The notes under the pieces were generated by a model, which did no database searches, was not told where the DNA came from, and saw only the letters and a list, made by a program, of their open reading frames with translations. Source: Crocinitomicaceae bacterium (GTDB taxonomy: Bacteria; Bacteroidota; Bacteroidia; Flavobacteriales_D; Crocinitomicaceae). Taken from it: a stretch of DNA of 64,000 bases. Location: assembly GCA_016708105.1 (NCBI GenBank), contig JADJGJ010000001.1, positions 1,550,001-1,614,000 of the forward strand, written 5' to 3'. Of the stretch, positions 36,272 to 44,707 are shown in pieces. How positions within the stretch are numbered: the stretch's first letter is position 1; each line of letters starts with the position of its first letter. A program made the translations under genes and the position numbers.

Positions 36272-36790
36272 ATGGCAACAAAAAGAAAAATATTCTACAG
36301 TTTTCACTATCAAAATGACGTTTTTCGCGTTCAGCAAATAAGAAATATTGGCGCGCTAGAAGAAAACGAACCTGTATCAGCCAATAATTGGGAGGAAGTA
36401 AAAAAAGGCGGAGACAAAGCAATTGAAAAATGGATCAATGACAATATGCAAAACAGAACCTGCGTAGTCGTTTTGGTCGGAGAAGAAACAGCAGCACGTC
36501 CTTGGGTTAGATATGAAATTAAAAAGGCTTGGAACGAAGGCAAAGGGGTTCTAGGTATATACATTCATAATCTTAAATGCGCAAAAAAAATAAAAGAGAA
36601 TCCGTTTTCAAGTGGAAAATGTAACAAAGGAACTAACCCCTTCGACTCTTTTACAGTAGATGGCAAGAATATGTCTGACTATGTTAGCTGCCATAATCCA
36701 AATTCAAGTGACCCTTATAATGACATAAAAAGCAACTTGGAAAAATGGATTGAAAATGCAATTGAAATTCGAAACAATTACAAGTCATAA
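36272..36790 (+). CDS. ThsB-like TIR-domain protein (PF08937 type)
   Basis: This 172-residue protein has KRKIFYSFHYQNDVFRVQQI at residues 4-23, NRTCVVVLVGEETA (61-74), then RPWVRYEIKKAW (76-87) with catalytic-position E82. These are the hallmarks of the TIR-like domain of Thoeris ThsB. The protein is cytoplasmic. It sits 5 bases after the SLOG gene and its stop shares a base with the next start (36790). It is most similar in style to the sensor/signal-maker of Thoeris. Confidence 0.8.
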   Translation: MATKRKIFYSFHYQNDVFRVQQIRNIGALEENEPVSANNWEEVKKGGDKAIEKWINDNMQNRTCVVVLVGEETAARPWVRYEIKKAWNEGKGVLGIYIHNLKCAKKIKENPFSSGKCNKGTNPFDSFTVDGKNMSDYVSCHNPNSSDPYNDIKSNLEKWIENAIEIRNNYKS

Positions 36791-37092
36791 TGAAAAAGGT
36801 ATTTAAAAACTCTTACAATATTGTTTATGTCAATTGCCACAAAACAGCAATACAACTTGGATTTAAAATAAACAAAGAGGATATCGGAACAGGAATAATA
36901 AAATTTAAAATTGGAGCTTCATTGTGGTCATTTGGCGAAAATTTCGTGGTTCAAATAAGTGAAATGAAAAACGAAACAGTAGTAGAGGTAAGTTCTGAAG
37001 GTAAGGTTGGACTACAGATTTATGACTGGGGTAAAAACAAGGAAAACATTGAACAATTTTTTGAAACCATAACCGAACAATTATCCAAATGA
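36790..37092 (+). CDS. Small alpha/beta protein
   Basis: This 100-residue protein has alternating strands and a C-terminal helix. Marks are GTGIIKFKIGASLWSFGENF and VEVSSEGKVGLQIYDWGKNKENIEQFF. The last segment resembles small proteins of unknown function with a 'D-W-G-K-N' motif. The start overlaps the ThsB-like stop by one base and the stop overlaps the next start by 4 bases. It may be a regulator, an immunity protein or a co-factor of the membrane protein that follows. Confidence 0.5.
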   Translation: MKKVFKNSYNIVYVNCHKTAIQLGFKINKEDIGTGIIKFKIGASLWSFGENFVVQISEMKNETVVEVSSEGKVGLQIYDWGKNKENIEQFFETITEQLSK

Positions 37093-37424
37093 AAATATTT
37101 TGTAATTGCAATTCTTGCTCGCGTAAAGTTTATTTGGCTTCCGAAGCTAAAACAAGATATCAATTGTCAAGAGCTTGGGGCATTACTTTTTCAATAATTT
37201 GTGTCCATTGTCGTTCAAAAAATCAAGTTCATGTAAATTTGGTAAGAGCCGAATCAACAAAAAATAACATGCCAATTGCGACTACTATTGGAGGTGGATT
37301 GCTTGGCATTTTAGCGGGTCCTCTAGGCATTATTATTGGTTTGGCAGCAGGTGGCATCTCAGGTGGTGCCGTTACTTACAATGATAATAATGATGTAAAA
37401 ACCTTTAATAATAATTACCTCTAA
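37089..37424 (+). CDS. Zinc-ribbon protein with glycine-zipper membrane segment
   Basis: This 111-residue protein has an N-terminal treble-clef-like zinc site (C5, C7, C10 and C38, C41). After a polar linker comes a strongly hydrophobic Gly-rich stretch at residues 66-93 (IGGGLLGILAGPLGIIIGLA and on), a glycine zipper of the kind that inserts in membranes. In the context of a TIR/SLOG operon it could be the membrane effector replacing the missing SIR2 domain, much as type II Thoeris uses a transmembrane effector. It may equally be a regulator; no function is proven. Confidence 0.55.
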   Translation: MKIFCNCNSCSRKVYLASEAKTRYQLSRAWGITFSIICVHCRSKNQVHVNLVRAESTKNNMPIATTIGGGLLGILAGPLGIIIGLAAGGISGGAVTYNDNNDVKTFNNNYL

Positions 37425-37434
37425 ATAAAAACAT

Positions 37435-38100
37435 ATGGCAAACAAAATTTTCGTTTCCTATAAACACTCCGATCGTCAAGTACTACAGATATCTGGTTGT
37501 TATCCTACAACTGCAAGAGATTACGTTGACAAAATTGAAAAAATGATTGAAGCGGGCGATCATATTTATAAGGGAGAAAATGATAATGAGGACATAGGTT
37601 CATTGGCTGATGCTACAATCGGCTCAAAACTGGGAGATAAAATTTTTGACAGTTCAGTGACCATCGTTCTAATTTCAAAAGGAATGAAGGAATATTACAT
37701 TTCAGAAAAAGAACAATGGATTCCTTGGGAGATTTCTTATTCTTTGAAAGAACAATCAAGATTTGGCGGTAAGAGTAAGACAAATGCCATACTTGCGGTT
37801 GTACTTCCTGATGAAAATGGCAGCTATGATTACTTCTTGGAATACAACTCAGCATGTAATAGCACCACCTATAAAACGGATACATTGTTTCAAATTCTTA
37901 GGGATAATATGTTCAATTTAATTGATAGAGAAGCGAACAGTAGTATTTGTAACGGGTCAAAAATATACAGCGGTTATTTTTCTTATATACATTCAGTAAA
38001 ATGGGAAAATTTTGTAGGAAAATTGAATTTTTATGTTGAGATAGCTTTGGATATTCGAAAGAACATTAGCAAATACGAAATTGTAAAGACAGTTAAATAA
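37435..38100 (+). CDS. TIR-like protein (ThsB type, second)
   Basis: This 221-residue protein has KIFVSYKHSDRQVL (residues 4-17), FDSSVTIVLISKG (71-83) and EQWIPWEISYSL (93-104) with E99 at the catalytic position. It is a TIR-like fold with a long insert (GCYPTTARDYVDKIEKMI) after strand 1. It shares the W-[IV]-x-[WY]-E core with the genes at 33899 and 36272. It lies 10 bases after the zinc-ribbon gene and is the last member of the close-packed operon. The C-terminal 100 residues (IRKNISKYEIVKTVK) are not recognised. Confidence 0.75.
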   Translation: MANKIFVSYKHSDRQVLQISGCYPTTARDYVDKIEKMIEAGDHIYKGENDNEDIGSLADATIGSKLGDKIFDSSVTIVLISKGMKEYYISEKEQWIPWEISYSLKEQSRFGGKSKTNAILAVVLPDENGSYDYFLEYNSACNSTTYKTDTLFQILRDNMFNLIDREANSSICNGSKIYSGYFSYIHSVKWENFVGKLNFYVEIALDIRKNISKYEIVKTVK

Positions 38101-38123
38101 TAAATTTGTTGTAAAGCAGGTCA

Positions 38124-38807
38124 ATGCAAAATAAAGAGTTGGAACAACTTTCCAAGGGCTTTCTAAAAATTGTAAGTACTTCAGGTAAAGAAAAGTTGAT
38201 TTTGGGATCTGATAAAGCTTTCCATTATACATTACATTTTGGACTTAAATCTAAGATTCTTGATTTACATTTAACAAGGAATAATGGAGAACAAAAAACT
38301 TTAATTAAAATCCCACATTATAGCCTTTTTCGTGCTATGGTATATATTAGTAAAGCTACTGTGTTCGGTCTTCAAAAATATTGGTTTCAGCATAAAATAA
38401 ACGTAGGGAAACTTAAACGATACAATTGTATTCTTTTTCCGATTTCTGGAAATGATGAGCAAATTCCTGATTTTTTTAAAATCAAAAAAGGCGGAAAACA
38501 CTTTAGAATAAGAAATGACATAGCCTTCGAAAAATTTGACCAAAATTTCGTTCTTCCTGCCAACATCAATAAAAGCAAAGATGGTGCTTTCATGGTCTAT
38601 CGTTATAGAAAGGGAATTTTTGTTTATCAGGGTATGGTAATTAAACGCAAAGATTTGAAAAATTTCGATCGGCTATATTTCTGCAGCTCTAAAAACTTTA
38701 ATTCATTCATGAAATTCTATGGTCACTTTCTTTTCAGAACAATACAAAGGATGAATTTTAAAGGACAGGATACCATTTTAAAATTTCTTTGGAATAATGG
38801 TTTGTAA
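38124..38807 (+). CDS. Hypothetical basic protein
   Basis: This 227-residue Lys/Phe-rich protein starts 23 bases after the last TIR-like gene. It shows beta-strand and helix alternation (YNCILFPISGNDEQIPDF, KGIFVYQGMVIKRK), with no signal peptide, membrane segment or known motif. Because it is close to the operon and on the same strand, it may be co-transcribed; equally it may begin a new unit. Function unknown. Confidence 0.45.
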   Translation: MQNKELEQLSKGFLKIVSTSGKEKLILGSDKAFHYTLHFGLKSKILDLHLTRNNGEQKTLIKIPHYSLFRAMVYISKATVFGLQKYWFQHKINVGKLKRYNCILFPISGNDEQIPDFFKIKKGGKHFRIRNDIAFEKFDQNFVLPANINKSKDGAFMVYRYRKGIFVYQGMVIKRKDLKNFDRLYFCSSKNFNSFMKFYGHFLFRTIQRMNFKGQDTILKFLWNNGL

Positions 38808-39517
38808 AAATACTATTCGAACAAATCCCCTCGACAGGTTATTCGGCATTCGTCATCAGTCGTCAGCAAAAAATCACGCCAAGCCGGCACGGCCCATTTT
38901 TAGAATTTCTTTTTTCAAAGGCTAAAAAATAAGCTGTGCCGCCCTTCGGGTTCGTTCCTCAGCTTGTCATGCTTTTTTCGTTCCTCCATCTTCCTCATAG
39001 CAGCCTGCTTTGTCCTGCCAAGCCACTTCATAAATTCCGTTGCGGTTGCCCCGTTCATTCGCAAAATAAATTGAAAACAGCGGTGCTCATTCTCCGGGCA
39101 ATCCTCACTCCATTTCTTTCAGTAGCTTGTCAGTCCATCGGCTGCTCATAATTTTAGCTCGCCTGCGTGTCGCTTCGGGCTGCGTCTGGTCTTGCGCATT
39201 TCATCCCACATTCTATCGCTAATGCTCCAAACCAGCCTTGTGTTGTCTATCGTGTGGCATCAACTAAGGTCGCTTCGCGGACTTTTTCTATTTTGCCACA
39301 CTGGCAACATAGGTCGCCCCCGCAATTCGTTCCTCATTGCTCTCGGGCTTCCACCCTCAGCTCCGCTCGCAGGCGGCTCGCTAAAGCTGCACAAGTGCCG
39401 GTAATCCGTTCCGTTTCACTTCACTCATTGCCGTCACTTCTCCCACCCTTGCCGCAGGCGCTATAACCGTCCTACACGCATTATAATTCGTAAATTCGTA
39501 ATTCCAAACCCAATCAA
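38808..39517. other. GC-rich non-coding region
   Basis: 710 bases without a credible gene. It is much richer in G and C than its neighbours. Short open frames exist on the plus strand between 38936 and 39466, but they lack a family, a sensible composition and consistent frame, so they look like chance frames. Phrases such as CTTCGGGTTCGTTCCTCAGC resemble, without matching, the interspersed repeat. It separates the TIR operon from the next defence-like group and may hold a structured RNA or decayed mobile DNA. Confidence 0.55.
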
Positions 39518-41164
39518 ATGCCAAGAGTATATATTGATGGACATCCAGTAATTAATTTTGATACATCACCTCGTGAAAAGCATTGGGGGAAATTATCGGA
39601 ATATATTAAAGAGAAATATGGGGAACGAGAATTCAAAAACCATTCAGAAGTAGAACCAATCTTATTGGATTCCTTTCAGTTTTTATGTGACGAGTTCAAA
39701 AAACTTATTTACGAAGAGAAAAATCTTGGTTTTTTCTTATACACTTTTCTGCTACATGAAGAATCAATAAAACTGTATTTAAAAATTTTAAACGGCTTTA
39801 AATTGCATACGATTAACTCAAAGGATTTTGCAATGTACAGACGTATTTTAAAACTTGTACTGGAACAAGGATGTGATATTGATTTGGCTTGGGGTAGTCG
39901 CACAAATCCTGCTGAAGTTTATCGCATGGATTGTAAAATGCAAGAGTTAATTTATATCGGAACTTGGATGTATGGTTTCGGAGATCATATAGCTTTCCAA
40001 AAAATGGTCGAGGAATGTCATAAAATTGGATTCAATGAAGAAGGTTTTCTATCTATTCAATGGCAACACCATTATGGTGTTGCATACGATCAGCTATTTC
40101 CACAACTCATAGATGCGTATAAGCAGGCTGTTTTCGATGAACAAGCAATGCGTGATTTGAAAGATGCAATTGAAAATTGTTTTGGTCTTGATTATAATTT
40201 TGCAGGGGGAGTGATATTCGAAATAAAAAAACTCCATAGTCCCGAAAGTCCAACTCTTCAGACAATTCAACCTCATGTTTTGCCTCTAAACTTAATCCAA
40301 GTAACTGGTGTTAAAGAAGAGGAAGCAAAGTTGTTTTATGATGGATTGACGATTTCGAGATCCAATAAGCTGTCTTTGGAGAATGCAATTTATAAGCCCT
40401 ATTCTATGGACAGATACATGTACCGCCCAATTTTGGTCTACAATGTTGGTGGCGAGGAAAGAGCATTAGTTGGGCAAGAGAAATTTGCCGAAAGTATGAT
40501 GGTTATTGCAACAAATGCACTTCACTGGAATGCATTGCCAAAAGAATGGTTGGCAAACGCATGTATGCTGAAGTTTATGAATCAGAAAGGAAACGACCAT
40601 GACAAAATTCTTGAAGATAAAATTGAAGCTATAGTCAAAACAAAAGGACTTCTTTACTGCAGAAATATTGAGTCATTTAAGCAACTGAACGGAATAAATG
40701 TCAATATAATTATCAATGGAGTCGGTGAAATAGACTTTATTATCGTGCACAAAACTTCTAAAACCATTTTCGTGGCCGATACCAAATACAATAGGGCGAG
40801 ATATGAAGCAATTGGCTATAGAGCGGACCATACTAACTTTACTAGGGATCACGAACCACAATTATCAAGAAAAGTAACATGGGTAAAAAATAATGGAAGG
40901 ATTATCCAAGAACATTTAAGTATCGTGTATAATCAAACAGACTTGGATTTAACTGACTTCTCAGTTCAAGGTGTTTTTTTGATAAACACGCCAACGTTTT
41001 ATATGTTTAACGGTCGATACCATGCTATAACACTAAACCAACTTCCGGATTTTTTAGACGGTAATCACGAATTTCCAACAATTATTTACGAAACCGATGA
41101 TAGCGTTATGATGGTTCAGCATCCCTATTTTACAAAACCAATTTTACTAGAAGGTAATGACTAA
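39518..41164 (+). CDS. PD-(D/E)XK-like nuclease protein, 548 residues
   Basis: Residues 1-370 are a long helical region of unknown family (early mark YIDGHPVINFDTSPREKHW). Near residues 390-440 is a nuclease-like core: GVGEIDFIIVHKTSK followed by IFVADTKYNR. Here Asp in EIDF and Asp/Lys in ADTK fit the D...(D/E)xK pattern of restriction-type nucleases. No signal peptide. It overlaps the next gene by 8 bases, so it is coupled to the ParB-like protein. This looks like a three-gene defence unit (39518-42545); the target is unknown. Confidence 0.55.
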   Translation: MPRVYIDGHPVINFDTSPREKHWGKLSEYIKEKYGEREFKNHSEVEPILLDSFQFLCDEFKKLIYEEKNLGFFLYTFLLHEESIKLYLKILNGFKLHTINSKDFAMYRRILKLVLEQGCDIDLAWGSRTNPAEVYRMDCKMQELIYIGTWMYGFGDHIAFQKMVEECHKIGFNEEGFLSIQWQHHYGVAYDQLFPQLIDAYKQAVFDEQAMRDLKDAIENCFGLDYNFAGGVIFEIKKLHSPESPTLQTIQPHVLPLNLIQVTGVKEEEAKLFYDGLTISRSNKLSLENAIYKPYSMDRYMYRPILVYNVGGEERALVGQEKFAESMMVIATNALHWNALPKEWLANACMLKFMNQKGNDHDKILEDKIEAIVKTKGLLYCRNIESFKQLNGINVNIIINGVGEIDFIIVHKTSKTIFVADTKYNRARYEAIGYRADHTNFTRDHEPQLSRKVTWVKNNGRIIQEHLSIVYNQTDLDLTDFSVQGVFLINTPTFYMFNGRYHAITLNQLPDFLDGNHEFPTIIYETDDSVMMVQHPYFTKPILLEGND

Positions 41165-41612
41165 AAAAAATTACAAGAAGTTGCCAATTGAAGAGATCAG
41201 GAAAATTAGACCCCTATGGCACCAAAGAATTGCGGATATCGATTTATCCTCACAACCCGATTCATTAACGGATAAATACATCAATAATGGTTTTCACATT
41301 TATAAATCTTCCTTGACAGATTTGCACAAAGCCCTTGATGATGGTTATGAAAAACTTTACAATAACGACAAGTTGTTTTCCAATCAACAAGACCCAGACA
41401 AATTGCAAAAAGTACTAGAGTATTGGGAGAACGGAGTTTATTTAATTCCACCTATGCTGATAGATAATGGGTATAATCATCTTGTTCCTGCAGATGGGAA
41501 GCATAGAATGAAAGTATCTTCAATTATTGATAAAGATGAGGTCTACTTTATACTTTTTGACGTTGATTTACCAAAAATCAATAAGTATTTCAACCCAACA
41601 CTTATTGATTAA
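41157..41612 (+). CDS. ParB/sulfiredoxin-fold protein
   Basis: This 151-residue protein contains LIPPMLIDNGYNHLVPADGKHRMKVSSI. The DGKHRM stretch matches the conserved DGxHRxxA nucleotide-binding loop of ParB/Srx-like domains, which in conflict systems act as CTP-binding or nuclease-like modules. It is small and without a helix-turn-helix, so it is not a chromosome-partition ParB. It is translationally coupled to the preceding nuclease-like gene by 8 bases of overlap and followed 21 bases later by the Mrr-like gene. Confidence 0.65.
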   Translation: MTKKNYKKLPIEEIRKIRPLWHQRIADIDLSSQPDSLTDKYINNGFHIYKSSLTDLHKALDDGYEKLYNNDKLFSNQQDPDKLQKVLEYWENGVYLIPPMLIDNGYNHLVPADGKHRMKVSSIIDKDEVYFILFDVDLPKINKYFNPTLID

Positions 41613-41633
41613 TCACAACTGCAAAATAAATTT

Positions 41634-42545
41634 ATGTCAATACCCAACGTAACATCATTAAGTAAAAGAATCAAAGCAGGAAGTGAAGGAGGAAATGAGT
41701 TTGCTCGTTTCCTGAATTTATTGTTAATTGAAGAATCTAAAAAAGAAGGCAACAAAATCACAACATTTTCGGATGCGGCAGGTGACTACAAAGGGGTTGA
41801 TTGCATAATTTCCGAAGAGCATGATTACACAATAGGATATCAATTCAAATTTTATCCCAGCCCATTAAGTTCAAACCATAAAACCAAAATAGTAGAAGCT
41901 ATTCGTTCCGGCATCAATAAATTTGGTGAACTGCGTGAATTAAAAATTGTCACACCGGATGACTTAAACAAACACGACCTTGCTTGGTTCAAGGAAGTAG
42001 AAATTCAGGAAGCGAAAAAAGTAAAAATGCCCGATGCCGATATTTTCGAAATCAAAACGGTAATTAATCACATGGGGCATTCACATATAGTTTCACTGGC
42101 CTTAAAATATCCTTTCTTAGGTAAAAAATATTTTCCGGAACTCTTCAATTATGATGTTGATTTATTCAGGCTGATTAAATTCACTCATGATGATGACTTA
42201 CTATTTGATTTTACATTTTTGAATGATTCTTCATTTACGTATTTATTAAACAGTATCGATGTGATTTTTCTTGAATCTTGGTCTTCACTTTCTGGACTTC
42301 CAGAAGAGCGTCATTTAAAATCATCAGGTAAGATAGTTTTTGAAGTCAATATGAGAAATGAGATAAATACAAAAAAATTCGATGATCCCGTCATACTGCT
42401 TCCATCAACACCATTCCGTTTCTATATTCAGCTGTTGAACTTTTACGAAACAATGCCAGGTTCCTCGGTTAAATTTAAATTCCGTTTTCATTTCAATAAT
42501 GGTGAGTTCTTTATGGATTCTGAGCCAACAACAATTAGCGGTTAA
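41634..42545 (+). CDS. Mrr-like restriction-endonuclease-fold protein
   Basis: This 303-residue protein's N-terminal 100 residues carry an Mrr/PD-(D/E)XK arrangement: GGNEFARFLNLLLIEE (helix), GDYKGVDCIISEE (catalytic Asp) and YTIGYQFKFYPSPLS (QxK variant of ExK), with a DNA-binding helix after it. The C-terminal 200 residues (LKYPFLGKKYFPELF, IVFEVNMRNEINTK) are beta-rich and unknown. It probably cleaves DNA or RNA as the effector of the three-gene unit. Standing 21 bases after the ParB-like gene, it is likely co-transcribed. Confidence 0.6.
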   Translation: MSIPNVTSLSKRIKAGSEGGNEFARFLNLLLIEESKKEGNKITTFSDAAGDYKGVDCIISEEHDYTIGYQFKFYPSPLSSNHKTKIVEAIRSGINKFGELRELKIVTPDDLNKHDLAWFKEVEIQEAKKVKMPDADIFEIKTVINHMGHSHIVSLALKYPFLGKKYFPELFNYDVDLFRLIKFTHDDDLLFDFTFLNDSSFTYLLNSIDVIFLESWSSLSGLPEERHLKSSGKIVFEVNMRNEINTKKFDDPVILLPSTPFRFYIQLLNFYETMPGSSVKFKFRFHFNNGEFFMDSEPTTISG

Positions 42546-42660
42546 ATGATTGTTGGTAATCCATTTCGTTGCGCTATACTCTTTGTCGCAACTTTCCTCA
42601 TACTTGCTACAGACGCTACAACCTCTAAACACTTTTCATATCTTTACTAAAACACTAAAG

Positions 42661-43773
42661 ATGGGTAAAACACTTGACAACTTTTTTGAAGACAATGACG
42701 TCAGAATTGGAAAAGACTTCGAGGTCATTCCACCAATATATTATCAATCTCTTAATGAAGGTATGCGCAGTTATTATGAAACCATCGCTGATAAGAAACA
42801 GTCAATCGCCCTTCTTATTTTACATGATGATTGGAGTCGTGAAGCTATTGCTTTCAGTTTCGGCAATCCTGACGCAACTGTCTCTACAATTCTCGGACTA
42901 CATAGGTTTTTTGAATTATTGTTGAAGGATATTCTTTCACGGATAGATCCTTTTTTAGCAGTCAAGTTTTTAGAAAATGAAAAACAAGTTATTGACTATT
43001 TGAATGGTTCTTTGTCAGCTGAAAATGTTCAAACAATAGAATTTTCAGAAGCTAACAAGAGAATAAAAGCCGCGATTAAATACGCTAAAGAAAATCCTAC
43101 AAATGATAAAAATCAAATTGCATTAAAATTTGAATTCCTGATTGCTGATGATACAATGATTCGTTTAGCAACTTGGCGCAACAGGATAATTCATAATGGC
43201 AAAACCCTGCCAAATATCTTTGCATTAGATTTTTTAGTCACTCAAAGGATAATGCCTTTGATAAAAAGCATTCTTGACGCAGAAAAAGACATTTTAAAGA
43301 ATTACACTCCGCATTACTTTAATACTCCATCAGGTATTGATTTACTCGATGAATTTTTGAAAATTGAATTTAGCCATAACGATTTTTATCTGAATCCCAA
43401 AACAGACAAATTGAAAACTAACTTATTCCGTATTGCGCACTTAAAAGAATTGGGCAGAGGTCGTTTTTATTTTGACCCATTATTACCAAATAATAGATCA
43501 TATACCGAACCATATTATGAAAAGGCACTTGACAGATGTTTTCGTTTTGCTGAATCCGAAAAACAAAATGAACATTTCCATGACATAAAAAAGTGCCCTT
43601 GTTGTGGTATCAAAACACTTGTCGTTTACAAAAAAATGACACGCGATTTACCAAATTTTTCCAAATCAACAGATTATTACTTTTCCAAATGCACATCATG
43701 TGAATATTTACTTCCTGAAAATATGGGAGAACCATCATTCTTTGGATTGCACACTGAGCATTTATTTCGTTAG
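42661..43773 (+). CDS. HEPN-like protein with zinc ribbon (second copy of the architecture)
   Basis: 370 residues when started at ATG 42661 (MGKTLDNFFEDNDVRIGKDF). Upstream in-frame codons back to 42550 have no family support. The helical core contains TWRNRIIHNG, an R173-X4-H178 HEPN motif. The C-terminal part holds KKCPCCGIKTLVVYKK and YYFSKCTSCEYLLPE, a CxxC...CxxC zinc ribbon. The plan matches the gene at 2388 (HEPN then zinc knuckles) with little sequence identity by eye. It is a single gene following the Mrr-like gene by 115 bases. RNase toxin or defence activity is inferred. Confidence 0.6.
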   Translation: MGKTLDNFFEDNDVRIGKDFEVIPPIYYQSLNEGMRSYYETIADKKQSIALLILHDDWSREAIAFSFGNPDATVSTILGLHRFFELLLKDILSRIDPFLAVKFLENEKQVIDYLNGSLSAENVQTIEFSEANKRIKAAIKYAKENPTNDKNQIALKFEFLIADDTMIRLATWRNRIIHNGKTLPNIFALDFLVTQRIMPLIKSILDAEKDILKNYTPHYFNTPSGIDLLDEFLKIEFSHNDFYLNPKTDKLKTNLFRIAHLKELGRGRFYFDPLLPNNRSYTEPYYEKALDRCFRFAESEKQNEHFHDIKKCPCCGIKTLVVYKKMTRDLPNFSKSTDYYFSKCTSCEYLLPENMGEPSFFGLHTEHLFR

Positions 43774-44088
43774 ACTTTATAAATAAAAAAACTCCGCAAA
43801 TTTAGGCGGGCACACGCACATGCCTGCGCGTTTCGGTTTTCAAGGTCAAGCCCTCCGGGTTTTGCAAAAAAAATCTCCACACCTCATTTTACTTTTTTTA
43901 AGATACAATGGTTTCTTCCATTCGGGTAGTATTTTTTTTACAAAAACCTTGACAACCTATCCTGCCCGTCTGTCAGTAGGCTTTCTTTTTTATTTTTTTC
44001 GGTTTTTGTTTTTGTCTTTTGTTTTAATATATCTGCGAAGCGTAGCGGAGCAAGACGGGTAGAGCATAATTTTTAATGCTCGTAAACC
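43774..44088. other. GC-rich/low-complexity non-coding region
   Basis: This region contains GC-rich patches (GCGGGCACACGCACATGCCT) and long T/TC runs, with one weak open frame (43820-44062) that lacks coding character. No promoter or terminator could be assigned with confidence. Confidence 0.45.
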
Positions 44089-44499
44089 ATGCAAATCAAA
44101 ACACACAAAATCAAAAACACTTATGCTGATGCACATTTTTTTATTCTTTCCAAAGGAAGCAATAGCGGTAAACCAATGGATGTACCATGTCCGAATTGTT
44201 TCGTATGCATTTGTAAGAATGATGAAGAAAAACAAAAAATGTACTGGTTGTTTTACGGTCTGTGGCAAGGATTATTTTTTCATCCCTTTTTAACCGGTTC
44301 TGTAATTCCATTTATCAGATTGGATGATTTGAAAAATGTTGTAAAAATCGCCTTGACAAAAATTGAATTACAGCCACAGCAATTCGAAAAAAATATTTCA
44401 ATGATAAAACTGCTTAATGAAAAATCAAAAATTATTCAAGAACAAATTATATTGATAAAACAGGCTAAAAAATCATTGATGTATCAGATACTCAAATAA
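44089..44499 (+). CDS. DUF6943-like protein
   Basis: This 136-residue protein starts MQIKTHKIKNTYADAHFFIL. It carries the motif SGKPMDVPCPNCFVCICKNDEEK followed by YGLWQGLFFHPFLTGSVIPF. This layout (CPNCF plus FLxGSVIPFI) is seen in the DUF6943 family, frequent in mobile DNA of Bacteroidetes. The CxxC...CxC cysteines could bind zinc. The C-terminal helix is basic. It is followed by a large nested hairpin. Function unknown, but it marks this area as accessory. Confidence 0.55.
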   Translation: MQIKTHKIKNTYADAHFFILSKGSNSGKPMDVPCPNCFVCICKNDEEKQKMYWLFYGLWQGLFFHPFLTGSVIPFIRLDDLKNVVKIALTKIELQPQQFEKNISMIKLLNEKSKIIQEQIILIKQAKKSLMYQILK

Positions 44500-44550
44500 C
44501 CTTTTTATTCAGCCTCTGCCTTTACATAATTAAATTTTATCTGCAAAGAT

Positions 44551-44680
44551 AGCAGGCGGGCTGACGCACTTTCCTAAAAATTAAAAAGCCAAAAGACTAC
44601 GGCATAAACCGCCCTGAATAATTTAAAAAAATGTAGGGCTATTTATTCCGTTTCCTTTTGGCCTTTTAAATCCGCCTGCT
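44551..44680. repeat. Large nested inverted repeat (structured element)
   Basis: The outer stem pairs AGCAGGCGG (44551-44559) with CCGCCTGCT (44672-44680). Inside, a 33-base arm (44583-44615) pairs with a 33-base arm (44635-44667) at about four of five positions, around a 19-base AT loop. Together they form a roughly 130-base hairpin between the DUF6943-like gene and the gene at 44708. It may be a structured RNA, or a single-stranded DNA recombination or replication site. Confidence 0.7.
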
Positions 44681-44707
44681 GTGAAAAGCAAATAAAATTT
44701 AATCATT

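Noticed and set aside
33899..38100. Canonical Thoeris (ThsA plus ThsB)
   Set aside because: No SIR2-SLOG fusion and no macro-TM gene; only a free SLOG and several TIR proteins, so it cannot be called standard Thoeris.
38936..39466. Overlapping open frames in the GC-rich gap
   Set aside because: Frame shifts between them, Cys/Leu/Pro/Ser-rich composition without domains, no promoter; more likely non-coding.
43820..44062. 80-codon open frame
   Set aside because: Low-complexity Phe/Leu-rich translation of T-rich DNA; no start context.
44551..44680. Retron msr-msd RNA
   Set aside because: No reverse transcriptase gene is adjacent; the hairpin alone does not support a retron.
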